The position numbers were made by a program, and so were the translations under genes. From Bacteroidales bacterium (GTDB lineage Bacteria; Bacteroidota; Bacteroidia; Bacteroidales; PUMT01), in the NCBI GenBank assembly GCA_007123885.1, contig SLGC01000396.1, positions 1 through 32,445 on the forward strand: a stretch of DNA of 32,445 bases, read 5' to 3'. The notes below the pieces were generated by a model. The model saw only the letters and a program-made list of their open reading frames with translations. It did not search any database and was not told where the DNA came from. This document shows, in pieces, positions 9,201-16,509 of this stretch. Each line of letters begins with the position of its first letter. Positions within the stretch are counted from its first letter, which is position 1.

Positions 9201-9574
9201 AGGAGTCATTAAAAAGATTTGAGGAAGGTCTGGTTGACCGTTTTGGTCCGCTTCCAGCTCAATCCGCCGAACTTCTAAACGTGGTCAGGTTGCGCCGGAC
9301 CGCTGTAAGCCTGGGATTTGAAAAAATAATACTGAGGAACGGTAAAATGCTGGCCCATTTTATTTCCAACCAGATGTCACCATATTACCAGTCACCTGTA
9401 TTTGCAGGAATTCTTAACTATATCCAGCATCAGGGGAACATGAAAATGAAGGAACAAAAGCAGCGGCTTACCCTGAATGTGCCCGGAGTGGACTCGGTGA
9501 AAAAGGCCCTGGCAATTCTGGAAGATACAGCTTCGAATGTTTTGAATGGCGGCCGATCAGATTGGGACCGGTGA
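6212..9574 (+). CDS. mfd: Transcription-repair coupling factor
   Basis: A DNA translocase that removes RNA polymerase stalled at lesions and recruits UvrA. At 1120 residues it has the usual length and order. The UvrB-like N-terminal part includes FREKDFVYEPGDFAIRGSIVD near 170-190. The RNA-polymerase-interacting CarD-like domain follows from about 428 (KPGDYVVHIDHGIGIFGG). The SF2 motor has Walker A GDVGFGKTE near 578, IIDEEQKFG near 678, TATPIPRTL, ATTIIESGLDIPN, and the QLRGRVGRS motif. The C-terminal TRCF domain ends with the LEDTAS region. The start is GTG, preceded by AAGG at a short distance. It stands alone in transcription: divergent from aspartokinase and convergent with the next gene. 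Confidence 0.97.
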   Translation: MPDILKQLYNHHPNASKLSGMEETARTVRGHLRGAAGSSASMFAATIANEKDTDHLFILNDKEEAAYFFNDLESFCPGREIFFFPLSYRRSIREGQKDPAGMIQRTGFMDRLSDSRPPVMVVTYPEALAEKIIPASGFKKLKLQLIRGESVSRDFLVEILNEYQFREKDFVYEPGDFAIRGSIVDVFSYSCDHPYRIDFFGNEVESIRIFDIESQLSERQLESVSIIPNIQEPDTFYHGEEYEQTSIISHLDEKTIIWTRDLQFILSRSDEIYSECRTAESVKETAMPCAGNEILDAIQPFHLMEFGQSAFFKDNTILAFNTSPQPAFNKNFELLAGKLASNKENGYINYIFSESEKQLERLRDIFRDIAGDELFNPVLAGMHRGFTDHDLRISCYTDHQIFERYHKYRLREGFKQKETVSVKTLQELKPGDYVVHIDHGIGIFGGLEKIDVHGKTQETLKLVYKDGDTLYVSIHSLHRISKYKGPEGVPPKIYKLGSGAWQKLKDRTKAKVKDIARELIALYAKRRMEQGFRFSEDSYLQRELEASFIYEDTPDQLKATDMVKDQMESPVPMDVLVCGDVGFGKTEVAIRASFKAVGDNKQVAILVPTTILALQHYNTFSERLKDFPCTVDHLSRLRPPARQKEILAKLAEGKIDIIIGTHRIIGKDVRFKDMGLLIIDEEQKFGVSVKEKLKKLRSNVDTLTLTATPIPRTLQFSLMGARDLAVINTPPPNRYPIITELHQFNTDIIREAVIYEVQRGGQVFFIHNRVQNISEIEAMVQKVCPGVTTVAAHGQMEARKLENIMLGFISGKYDVLIATTIIESGLDIPNANTIIINNAHHFGLSDLHQLRGRVGRSNKKAFCYLLAPPSQALTREARQRLRAIEEFSDLGSGFSIAMQDLDIRGAGNLLGREQSGFIADIGFETYHKILDEAVKELRETEFSHAFADKPAGRTSGSRFIDDCQVDTDMELLFPEEYIPGNAERIRLYRILDNTISEESLKRFEEGLVDRFGPLPAQSAELLNVVRLRRTAVSLGFEKIILRNGKMLAHFISNQMSPYYQSPVFAGILNYIQHQGNMKMKEQKQRLTLNVPGVDSVKKALAILEDTASNVLNGGRSDWDR

Positions 9575-9613
9575 TTTCGGCTGACTGCAGTTAAAAGATG
9601 CCCTGAACCGGCT

Positions 9614-9633
9614 CCGGGCAATATCTTGCCCGG
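9614..9633 (+). terminator. Hairpin after mfd
   Basis: An 8-bp perfect stem (CCGGGCAA, loop TATC, TTGCCCGG) lies 40 bases after the mfd stop. No T-run follows directly, so it may be a weak terminator or an mRNA 3' stabiliser. Confidence 0.4.
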
Positions 9634-9656
9634 GCACGATTTATGCTTCAAAGACG

Positions 9657-9684
9657 AAAAACGGAACGGCATAATGCCGTTCCG
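9657..9684 (-). terminator. Rho-independent terminator of the small OMP gene
   Basis: A perfect 10-bp stem, CGGAACGGCA with TGCCGTTCCG and a 3-base loop (9662-9684), is followed on the minus strand by TTTTTCGTCTTT. It sits 15 bases past the stop of the leftward gene, as expected for a terminator. Confidence 0.85.
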
Positions 9685-9698
9685 GGTAAGGGTACTTT

Positions 9699-10175
9699 TT
9701 AGCGGAAAGTATACCTGATTGATAATGCGACGGTATCCCCCCACCAGTTGGTGGCTCCGAGAATGTTAAATGCGGGCTTCCAGTCAAGTGATGCCGAAAA
9801 GGGAATTTCATCGAATGTATATTCGACTCCAATTATCAGGTCCAGTCCGAAAATACTGGTTGCCTCGCGATGTCCCGGAACCCTTCCTGTTTCCCAGAAC
9901 CCTATATGGGCTCCTCCCCCTACAAACCATTCAAGATTATTCACATCAGGAAACCCCCTTTGGTATTCATATAATCCGGTCACAACAAATCCGTTCCACC
10001 TGGTGGCAAGTATACCTTCAAATGCACGCCCCTCAGCCATAAAGTGCTTGACCGTCAGTCCACTGAACCAGCCAGCCCTCGCTCCGACACCGGTATTGTA
10101 TAACTGTCCGTAAGTGGTCAAGCCACCGGCAGTTAAAAGGAGAATAATAGATAAAAACATAAACCGTTTCTTCAT
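9699..10175 (-). CDS. Small outer-membrane beta-barrel protein
   Basis: A 158-residue secreted protein. The start MKKRFMFLSIILLL with a hydrophobic stretch up to about residue 23 is a typical signal peptide. The mature part is rich in alternating hydrophobic and polar residues with aromatic girdles, for example GARAGWFSGLTVKHF, VVTGLYEYQRGF and WFVGGGAHIGFW. It ends TVALSIRYTFR, with the terminal Phe-Arg style of barrel proteins inserted by the Bam machinery. The size suggests an eight-stranded barrel of the OmpX/OmpW kind, but no family can be named with certainty. It is a single gene with its own terminator and probably a promoter at 10226-10233. It is convergent with mfd and unrelated to it. 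Confidence 0.8.
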   Translation of the reverse strand: MKKRFMFLSIILLLTAGGLTTYGQLYNTGVGARAGWFSGLTVKHFMAEGRAFEGILATRWNGFVVTGLYEYQRGFPDVNNLEWFVGGGAHIGFWETGRVPGHREATSIFGLDLIIGVEYTFDEIPFSASLDWKPAFNILGATNWWGDTVALSIRYTFR

Positions 10176-10225
10176 AATAAATAATTTTAAAAGGTTAAAA
10201 TCCGGTAACCGGAATAAACGAAGAT

Positions 10226-10233
10226 CAAAATTA
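10226..10233 (-). promoter_or_regulatory. -7 box for the small OMP gene
   Basis: TAATTTTG on the minus strand matches TAnnTTTG and lies 50 bases upstream of the ATG at 10175. There is no TTTG at the expected -33 distance. Between it and the gene is the dyad TCCGGT-A-ACCGGA (10201-10213), inside the likely leader. Confidence 0.45.
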
Positions 10234-10412
10234 CAAAAAAACAGGCATATTTGAGTAATTTTGAACGATCATTCTTAAACAAAGTCATTTTGATGAAACC
10301 CTCATCAATCTTCAGCAGACAAAATAAGATGAATGTCACATCGGCCTTATTATTATAAATCAATTTATTTAACAATATGTAACAATTTCATAATACGGTT
10401 ACTCGGTTTTCC

Positions 10413-10519
10413 GATCCATGGATCATCCATGCTTTATTCATTTTATTTAGTGTGCCGCGGCACATGGATGATCTTTGGTTCAAAACGCTAAATATCCGGA
10501 TCGTGAGTTAATAACTCAC
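10413..10519. promoter_or_regulatory. Palindrome-rich region upstream of coaX
   Basis: The gap 10176-10553 has no convincing gene. Its right half holds four dyads: GATCCATGGATC (10413-10424); GATCATCCATG (10421-10431) repeated inverted at 10463-10473; TGTGCCGCGGCACA (10451-10464), a perfect 14-bp palindrome; and GTGAGTTA-A-TAACTCAC (10503-10519), 34 bases before the coaX start. They overlap or nest and could form a cruciform or RNA hairpin, or bind dimeric regulators. No full TAnnTTTG box was found for coaX; GATCTTTG (10470-10477) differs in one base and lies at the end of the inverted repeat. Confidence 0.5.
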
Positions 10520-10553
10520 TGTTAAAAAATTTTCTAACCATACCTTATACGAA

Positions 10554-11288
10554 TTGAATCTGTGTATTGATATAGGTAATTCAATGGTCAAAACAGCCCT
10601 TTTCTCCGGCCGGGATATTGTCATTAAAAAAAATCTTGCTGGACTTGAAAAGGATTTGATTAACAGGATAAAAACCGGGTACCCCCGGGTTCAAAATGTC
10701 ATTTTATGTTCTGTTAAACCTGATGATCCGCTGCTTGTCGATATGCTCAGGCAATGTTTCGGTTATGTTCTCATACTTGATGAAAACACTCCGGTTCCCG
10801 TTAAAAATATGTATCAGACTCCGGGAACTTTAGGAAAAGACAGGCTGGCAGGAGTTGTTGGAGCTAACAATATTTATCCGGACAGAAACGTTCTGATTAT
10901 CGATGCCGGTACCGCAATTACTTATGATGTGGTGGACGATCAAAACCGGTATATTGGGGGCAATATTTCGCCCGGACTTACCATGCGGTTCCGGGCACTC
11001 CATGATTTTACCGGAAGGCTGCCTCTGGTTGAACCAAAAACAGAAGTGCCGTTTCTGGCAGGAAACACAGAGGATGCTATTGCTGGCGGAGTTCAGAATG
11101 GAATAGTTTTTGAAATGGATTCCTGCATTACACTTTTTAAAAAGAAGTTCAAGGATTTAATTATTATTTTTACCGGCGGAGATGCTGAATTTTTTGATAA
11201 GAAACTAAAAAGCACCATCTTTGTGGACCCGGATTTAATCTTAAGGGGCTTAAACAGAATTCTAATATACAATGTTGAGAACAAGTAA
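10554..11288 (+). CDS. coaX: Type III pantothenate kinase
   Basis: Phosphorylates pantothenate, the first committed step of coenzyme A synthesis, by the ASKHA-fold enzyme that differs from the CoaA type. The 244 residues begin MNLCIDIGNSMVK (phosphate-binding DIGN), then have PGTLGKDRLAGVVGA with the catalytic-site GxDR, IIDAGTAITYDVVD, GGNISPGLTMRFRALHDFT and a C-terminal IIFTGGDAEFF. Length and motif order fit the family. The start appears to be a TTG, as no ATG or GTG lies close upstream in frame before the DIGN motif. The 3' end overlaps the next gene by 17 bases, so the two are translationally linked. Confidence 0.94.
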   Translation: MNLCIDIGNSMVKTALFSGRDIVIKKNLAGLEKDLINRIKTGYPRVQNVILCSVKPDDPLLVDMLRQCFGYVLILDENTPVPVKNMYQTPGTLGKDRLAGVVGANNIYPDRNVLIIDAGTAITYDVVDDQNRYIGGNISPGLTMRFRALHDFTGRLPLVEPKTEVPFLAGNTEDAIAGGVQNGIVFEMDSCITLFKKKFKDLIIIFTGGDAEFFDKKLKSTIFVDPDLILRGLNRILIYNVENK

Positions 11289-12540
11289 ATTTATCCTGCT
11301 CATATTTTCTGCTTGCTTATTGCTGACTGATATTCAGGCACAAAACAATACATATTCTCCTTATTCAAGATTTGGAATAGGTGAAATTGCAAACAATGTG
11401 TTTGCCCGTAACCAGGCAATGGGCGGGATCAGTTACGGACTGCGCGATCGAAATCACCTCAATTATCTGAATCCTGCTGCTAATGCCGCGCAGGATACCT
11501 TGTCCTTCATTTTCTCCACCGGCATAACAGGAAATTCAACACGCATGGAAGGCAGTGAGGGAGTGCATAATGTAAATAATATCACACTAAGCCACCTGGC
11601 TCTTGGTTTTCCGGTAAGCCGCTGGTGGAAAGCGAATTTCGGACTGGTACCTTACAGCCGGATGGGATATAGCATCCTGGATGTCGACCTGGCCACTGAA
11701 TCGGAACATTTTTATGAAGGTTCCGGGGGCATAAACCAGTTTTTTTTCGGAAATGCCCTGAATTTAACAAGGAACCTTTCCGCAGGTGTGAATATATCCT
11801 ATCTCTTCGGTTCACTTAACCAGACAAGAAGGCTTGAGTTTCCGATGACGGAAAACAGGGCGGCTGTGAACAGTAAATCACAGGCAGTGGTAGGCGATTT
11901 CCATTTAAGATACGGACTGCAATATTCAAACCGTATCGGGAATAATTACAGTTTTACCCTCGGAGTGATCTATGAAAATAAAACTCCTTTAAATACTGAA
12001 CATGACTGGCTGATAATAAACGAACTCAGAACCGCTTCCGGCCAGACCAGGGACACAATACAGCACCTAAGGGGAGCAATGAGCCAGATTGAGCTCCCTT
12101 CCAGTATTGGTATTGGCGCATCTTTCGCAAGAAACAACAGGTTTCTTCTGGGCGCCGACTATTCAATCCAGAACTGGGAAGAGACCAGCTTCCTGGAACA
12201 GGACCATTTTTCTCTTGTCAACAGTTCGACGCTTAACGTAGGGGCACAATTTATTCCCAACCATACTGATTATCGCAATTACCTGAACCGTATCCAGTAC
12301 CGGCTGGGATTTCATTATACCAATTCTTACCTGCAGTTAAGAGGCCACCAGATGACCGATTACGGAATATCGTTTGGCTTCGGCCTACCCTATGCAAATA
12401 CCAATACGAGTTTCAACTTCTCAGTAGATATTGGGCGCCGGGGCACAACTAATTTTAACCTGATCAGGGAGAATTACGTAATGTTCAATTTCAGCCTTTC
12501 ACTCTATGACTATTGGTTCTTCCAGAGAAGATACGATTAA
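11272..12540 (+). CDS. Outer-membrane beta-barrel protein, FadL/PorV-like
   Basis: A 422-residue protein with a signal peptide that ends near IQAQ (about residue 24). The first mature residues, YSPYSRFGIGEI...ARNQAMGGISYGLRD...LNYLNPAANAA, resemble the N-terminal plug-like segment of FadL-superfamily barrels, including PorV of the type IX secretion system. The rest shows alternating strands with many Tyr, Phe and Asn residues, and the last strand ends in a charged segment. In Bacteroidota I recall a protein of this kind commonly found between coaX and lptC, but its function is not established. It could transport a lipid or hydrophobic substrate; this is inferred from the fold resemblance only. 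It overlaps coaX by 17 bases. Confidence 0.8.
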   Translation: MLRTSKFILLIFSACLLLTDIQAQNNTYSPYSRFGIGEIANNVFARNQAMGGISYGLRDRNHLNYLNPAANAAQDTLSFIFSTGITGNSTRMEGSEGVHNVNNITLSHLALGFPVSRWWKANFGLVPYSRMGYSILDVDLATESEHFYEGSGGINQFFFGNALNLTRNLSAGVNISYLFGSLNQTRRLEFPMTENRAAVNSKSQAVVGDFHLRYGLQYSNRIGNNYSFTLGVIYENKTPLNTEHDWLIINELRTASGQTRDTIQHLRGAMSQIELPSSIGIGASFARNNRFLLGADYSIQNWEETSFLEQDHFSLVNSSTLNVGAQFIPNHTDYRNYLNRIQYRLGFHYTNSYLQLRGHQMTDYGISFGFGLPYANTNTSFNFSVDIGRRGTTNFNLIRENYVMFNFSLSLYDYWFFQRRYD

Positions 12541-12621
12541 TTAATGGAGCCTTCTTTGACAATAATTTTCTGACCGGTCAATTAACAGGTGAATCTGAAA
12601 GAAAGGATACTGTCAACAAAA

Positions 12622-13233
12622 ATGATGATCTCGAATAAATATCCAGGGTTTAAAGCATCTGCCAAATTTTACGGCTGCTTGTGGCTCCTGGCTGTATTCC
12701 TGCTGATTACTTCGTGTGAGAATGATATTGAAGTGATACAGGCGTTTGGCGAGGATGCCATCATGCCGGATCAGTCTATGACCAATGCCGCGATCGAGTA
12801 TACAGATTCTGCAAGACTCCAGCTCAGGATCACCGCTGCTGAGATCCATTATTATTCCACTGCTGAAAATTATACTGAATTTCCTTCCGGAGTATTTGCG
12901 CAATTCTTTGACAGGGAAGGCAATGTGGAATCACAGCTGAATGCAAGATATGCAATAAACTTTCCCGACAAGGAACTCTGGGAGGCAAGGGACAGTGTGG
13001 TCGTTATTAACAATAAAGGGGAAGTACTGAATACCGAACAGCTTTTCTGGGATGAAAAAAACCAGTTGATCTATTCAAACAGTTATGTTGAGATTACCAG
13101 GCCAAATGAGAAAATAATGGGAGAAGGTTTCGAAGCAGATGAAACTTTTTCGAGCTGGAAAATTAAGAGGATTTCAGGAACAATATGGATCCCGGATGAA
13201 GACGATCCCCAGGAATCTCATTCAGATAATTGA
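12622..13233 (+). CDS. lptC: LPS export protein LptC, lipoprotein form
   Basis: Bitopic or lipidated periplasmic part of the Lpt bridge that carries lipopolysaccharide from the inner-membrane ABC transporter towards LptA. The hydrophobic segment GCLWLLAVFLLI ends in a lipobox-like ITSC, with Cys32 from the chosen start, so a lipid anchor is likely. The body has LptC-type repeats: DSARLQLRITA, FFDREGNVESQLNARYAI, LWEARDSVVVINNKGEVL, and EQLFWDEKNQLIYSNSYVEI. The frame is open from a GTG at 12589, but the ATG pair at 12622-12627 gives a more normal signal peptide. The start is the main uncertainty. The gene follows the OMP gene, in the usual coaX-OMP-lptC order of the phylum. Confidence 0.88.
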   Translation: MMISNKYPGFKASAKFYGCLWLLAVFLLITSCENDIEVIQAFGEDAIMPDQSMTNAAIEYTDSARLQLRITAAEIHYYSTAENYTEFPSGVFAQFFDREGNVESQLNARYAINFPDKELWEARDSVVVINNKGEVLNTEQLFWDEKNQLIYSNSYVEITRPNEKIMGEGFEADETFSSWKIKRISGTIWIPDEDDPQESHSDN

Positions 13234-13269
13234 CCTGTCCATGGGCTATTTATTATATTTTGACCGTTA

Positions 13270-13458
13270 ATGAACAGCAGACATTTCCATGTTCTTGAAA
13301 TAGTATGGCTGCTCCTGGCCCTGCTGGGCCTTCTGGCCGGGATCTATAACTGGTTCAGGTCCGGTCCCGGAGAAAGTGTAATGTTTTTCATAATAGCAGC
13401 TTTGGCTTTTATGATGTATTTTTTTCGCAGGAATCTGCGGAAATCAAAAAAGTCCTGA
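13270..13458 (+). CDS. Small two-helix membrane protein
   Basis: A 62-residue protein that is almost all membrane: IVWLLLALLGLLAGIYNWF (about 11-29) and VMFFIIAALAFMMYFF (about 37-52), joined by the short polar turn RSGPGES, and followed by the basic tail RRNLRKSKKS that should stay in the cytoplasm. It lies 36 bases after lptC and 6 bases before the CNNM/CBS gene, in the same direction, so tight packing supports it being real. I do not recognise a family. A role with its neighbours in envelope maintenance is only a guess from position. Confidence 0.65.
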   Translation: MNSRHFHVLEIVWLLLALLGLLAGIYNWFRSGPGESVMFFIIAALAFMMYFFRRNLRKSKKS

Positions 13459-13464
13459 TCTATA

Positions 13465-14733
13465 ATGAGCCCTTTAGTCATCATCCTTGTAAGCTTATTG
13501 TTTTCTGCCTTTTTTTCAGGCATGGAAATAGCATTTATTTCAGCCAATAAACTAAGACTCGAGCTGGAAAAAAAGCAGGGAACATTTGCCTCAGGTATGA
13601 CCTCGGTTTTTGCAAGAAACCCTGGCCAGTATATTGCCACAATGCTGGTAGGAAACAATATCGCACTCGTTGTCTATGGAATTACCATGGCTCTCATACT
13701 TGAACCCCAGATCAGGATTTTCACCGATTCTGAAATTGCCGTGTTCATAATACAAACAGTCATTGCCACCATGCTGATCCTGGTTACTGCCGAGTTTATA
13801 CCAAAGGCAATCTTCAGGAGGAAACCGAACATGATACTGAATGCCCTTTCCCTGCCGGTAATGATCTTTTATGTACTTCTTTATCCGGTCAGCAGGAGCA
13901 TAATATGGATCGGCAATTCCCTGATGAAGTACGTGTTCAGGACCGATGTTTCAAAAGACAATAATAAAAATGTATTCGGGAAAATAGACCTTGACCATTT
14001 TGTAAGGGAAAGTCAGCATGAATACCGGGAGGAGGACAACCTGAAACATGATATAAAGATATTTCAAAATGCCCTGGATTTCTCCACAACAAAAATCAGG
14101 GAATGCATGGTCCCAAGACCTGAGATATCAGCTTTTGAAATTGATACTCCAATTGATGAAATAAAACAGGCTTTTATCGAAACAGGATACGCCAGGATCC
14201 TTATCTACAAAAAATCAATCGACAATATAATCGGATATATAAATTCAAAAGACTTTTTCAAGGATCCCCCGGATGTAAGATCAATGCTCAACAGGATCAT
14301 CATTGTGCCTGAAACACTGGTAGCCCATAAACTGCTGAGTCTCTTTATCAAGGAAAAGAAAAGCGTGGCAGTTGTGGTTGATGAATTCGGCGGGACAGCC
14401 GGTATGGTGACAATAGAAGATATTATGGAAGAGATTTTCGGCGAAATAGAGGATGAACATGATACTGTCGATCTGGAGGAAAAACAGATATCGGAAAATG
14501 AATTTATCTTTTCCGGCCGGCAGGAAATAGACTATCTGAATGACAGGTACAATCTCGGCATTCCCAAAGAGGATGATTATGAGACGCTGGCCGGGTTTAT
14601 AATTTACCACCATGAAAGTATTCCCAAGGCAAACCAGAAAGTCAAAATAGATCCCTTTCTGTTTGAGATCATAAAGATGAGCAAGACAAGGATCGAGCTT
14701 GTCAATATGAAAACAGACCGCGACCGGAACTAA
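13465..14733 (+). CDS. CNNM/CBS-domain membrane protein (CorC/HlyC/GldE family)
   Basis: A 422-residue inner-membrane protein of the hemolysin C/CorC group. An N-terminal CNNM (DUF21) domain has about four hydrophobic segments from residue 1 to 165, including SALFSGMEIAFISANKLRLE and MLVGNNIALVVYG. A CBS pair follows at about 205-335 (TTKIRECMVPRPEI and KSVAVVVDEFGGTAGMVTIEDIMEEIFGEIEDE), and then the C-terminal CorC_HlyC domain to the end. The family is linked to magnesium or cobalt efflux. In gliding Bacteroidota the homologue GldE assists the gliding machinery, but nothing here decides between these roles. The name hemolysin is historical and should not be read as toxin activity. It starts 6 bases after the small membrane protein. 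Confidence 0.9.
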   Translation: MSPLVIILVSLLFSAFFSGMEIAFISANKLRLELEKKQGTFASGMTSVFARNPGQYIATMLVGNNIALVVYGITMALILEPQIRIFTDSEIAVFIIQTVIATMLILVTAEFIPKAIFRRKPNMILNALSLPVMIFYVLLYPVSRSIIWIGNSLMKYVFRTDVSKDNNKNVFGKIDLDHFVRESQHEYREEDNLKHDIKIFQNALDFSTTKIRECMVPRPEISAFEIDTPIDEIKQAFIETGYARILIYKKSIDNIIGYINSKDFFKDPPDVRSMLNRIIIVPETLVAHKLLSLFIKEKKSVAVVVDEFGGTAGMVTIEDIMEEIFGEIEDEHDTVDLEEKQISENEFIFSGRQEIDYLNDRYNLGIPKEDDYETLAGFIIYHHESIPKANQKVKIDPFLFEIIKMSKTRIELVNMKTDRDRN

Positions 14734-14980
14734 CCGGATAATAATATGTTGATCTTTGTCCCTTTAACCGGGAAAAGTTTCAACAACACTTGCGCACCTA
14801 ATAATATAGTTGTAAATTTATACAATAATAAATAATCATAAAACGTATTCTCTACAAAATTAACACGGTTACAGGAATTTGCTTTGGCATAGCTTTTGAT
14901 AAAGCATAAGAAAAGTGAAGTAACTACAAATCAGAATATTTCTAAATAACCGGATACACGCGTTTTTTAAAGATAGTTTT

Positions 14981-14988
14981 TATATTTG
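14981..14988 (+). promoter_or_regulatory. -7 box for the TPR protein gene
   Basis: TATATTTG matches TAnnTTTG. The start would be near 14995, about 30 bases before the ATG at 15027, which argues against the TTG at 15006 as start. No TTTG is found at the -33 distance. The gap from 14734 is AT-rich with nothing else recognised. Confidence 0.5.
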
Positions 14989-15026
14989 TCGGGATTTCCG
15001 GAAAGTTGAATTCAATTTATATCAAA

Positions 15027-16367
15027 ATGAAAAGTCTAATGATAAAAGTATTTTTTGCATTGTTCATTATAATGTTTGCACATACGGATGTTTTTGGACA
15101 GGGCGGACGGTTTGCGTCACCGGAAGACAGCATTCAATGCATAAGAAATTATGCAATGTATTCCGACAGGTACAGGGCGAATAATTTTGAGGACGCATAC
15201 CCCTTGTGGAAAGAAGTATATAATACATGTCCAGAATTTCATCTTAATTTATATATTCATGGCAATGTTATTTTTCGGCACATGATTGAGAATGCCGGTA
15301 GTGAAGAGGAGAAAAGTGCCTTGCTGGAGGAAGCGATGGAGATGTTTGACAACCGTATTGAATACTTTGGCGATGAAGCGAATGTGCTTGTAATGAAAGG
15401 ATCTTTCTGGTTCAGGTTCAATCCCAATCCCCATGAAGCGGAAACCGGCTACGAAGCCCTCAAAAGCGCACTGGATATGACTGAAGACAACCCCAGTCCG
15501 GTTGCGGTTTTATTATATATGAATGTAACAGTTGGTAAATTCCATGCCGGACTGGTTGACAATGAATATGTGATAGAGACTTACTCCTATCTTGTCGATA
15601 TTACTGACAATGCTATTGAAAACAACACGAATAATCAACTCGCACAGGTACGCGAGGGGGTTGAGGATCTTTTCAAGGGCAGCGGTGCAGCCGATTGTGA
15701 TGCGCTGATAAGGATCTACGGGGAAAGGATAGAAAATGCACCCGGTGATGTAGATTTGCTTCAGGATGTATATGAAATGTTATCGGGAGCCCGTTGTACC
15801 GATTCCGATCTGTTCCTGGATATTACAGAAAAGCTTCATGATCATGACCCGGATGCAGGCACAGCAATGAACCTGGCCGCCATGTACAGGGCGCGTAATG
15901 ATATGGATAATGTGGAAAAATACCTCCTCCAGGCCATCGAGCTTGAGGATAACCCTACAGAACGCGCCAACTACTACCTGGAGCTGGCATTTATAACAAA
16001 CCAGGTCAGAAACAACAGGCAGCTTTCACGACAGTATGCCCGCCAGGCACTTGAAGATAATCCTAACCTGGGTCGTGCCCATATGCATATCGGCAGTCTG
16101 TATGCTTCTGAGACAAACTGTTTTGCCGGTGATGAGGAAGCTGCCTTTAAAAACCTGACAGTATTCTGGGTTGCAGTAGACAGGTTCAATGAGGCAAAAC
16201 GTGTGGATCCTTCTCTTGCCGCCGAGGCAAACCGTATGATTGAAACATATTCCGTTTACTTTCCCGATATGGAATCCATATTCTTTCATGGGTATTCCGA
16301 AGGTCAATCTTACACTGTTGGCTGCTGGATAAACGAAACAACACGAATAAGAGCAAGAAAACAATAA
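15027..16367 (+). CDS. Secreted TPR-repeat protein
   Basis: A 446-residue exported protein of unknown function. The signal peptide is MKSLMIKVFFALFIIMFAHT with a probable cleavage after VFGQ. The mature part starts with a pattern for tetratricopeptide repeats: SDRYRANNFEDAYPLWKEVY and VLVMKGSFWFRFNPNPHEAE, and later, about 280-400, MNLAAMYRARNDMDNVEKYL, NYYLELAFI and AHMHIGSLYASE, as helical-hairpin units. The N-terminal CIRNYAMYSD and the C-terminal half with cysteines are conserved-looking but unassigned. TPR proteins usually hold other proteins together, and an envelope scaffold role is likely but not shown. The frame is open from a TTG at 15006; the ATG was chosen because it directly precedes the signal peptide and suits the promoter at 14981. 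It has its own terminator. Confidence 0.82.
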   Translation: MKSLMIKVFFALFIIMFAHTDVFGQGGRFASPEDSIQCIRNYAMYSDRYRANNFEDAYPLWKEVYNTCPEFHLNLYIHGNVIFRHMIENAGSEEEKSALLEEAMEMFDNRIEYFGDEANVLVMKGSFWFRFNPNPHEAETGYEALKSALDMTEDNPSPVAVLLYMNVTVGKFHAGLVDNEYVIETYSYLVDITDNAIENNTNNQLAQVREGVEDLFKGSGAADCDALIRIYGERIENAPGDVDLLQDVYEMLSGARCTDSDLFLDITEKLHDHDPDAGTAMNLAAMYRARNDMDNVEKYLLQAIELEDNPTERANYYLELAFITNQVRNNRQLSRQYARQALEDNPNLGRAHMHIGSLYASETNCFAGDEEAAFKNLTVFWVAVDRFNEAKRVDPSLAAEANRMIETYSVYFPDMESIFFHGYSEGQSYTVGCWINETTRIRARKQ

Positions 16368-16376
16368 ACTTTATAC

Positions 16377-16407
16377 AGGGGCTGTTATTAAAATACAGCC
16401 CCTTTTT
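16377..16407 (+). terminator. Rho-independent terminator of the TPR gene
   Basis: AGGGGCTGT (16377-16385) pairs perfectly with ACAGCCCCT (16395-16403) around a 9-base loop, followed by a T-run to 16407. It lies 10 bases after the stop. Confidence 0.9.
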
Positions 16408-16463
16408 AATCCTCCGGTTCCGGGTAAATTCATCTGCCCGTGAATTTTGATTATTTAAAATAA

Positions 16464-16471
16464 TATCTTTG
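16464..16471 (+). promoter_or_regulatory. -7 box for ppiD
   Basis: TATCTTTG matches TAnnTTTG, 38 bases before the ATG at 16510. TTTG occurs at 16446-16449, but only 14 bases away, so the -33 element is off-spacing or absent. The box follows a terminator, so ppiD probably has its own transcript. Confidence 0.5.
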
Positions 16472-16509
16472 CATATCAAAAATCTGGAAATTAAATTCGA
16501 TATATTTAA

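Noticed and set aside
10187-10375. 62-codon minus-strand reading frame with a hydrophobic end
   Set aside because: It lies in AT-rich intergenic sequence, spans the likely -7 box of the small OMP gene, and its start is not supported; the hydrophobic look is what AT-rich sequence gives.
13465-14733. Hemolysin toxin reading of the CNNM/CBS gene
   Set aside because: The family name is historical; domains indicate an ion-transport-related membrane protein.
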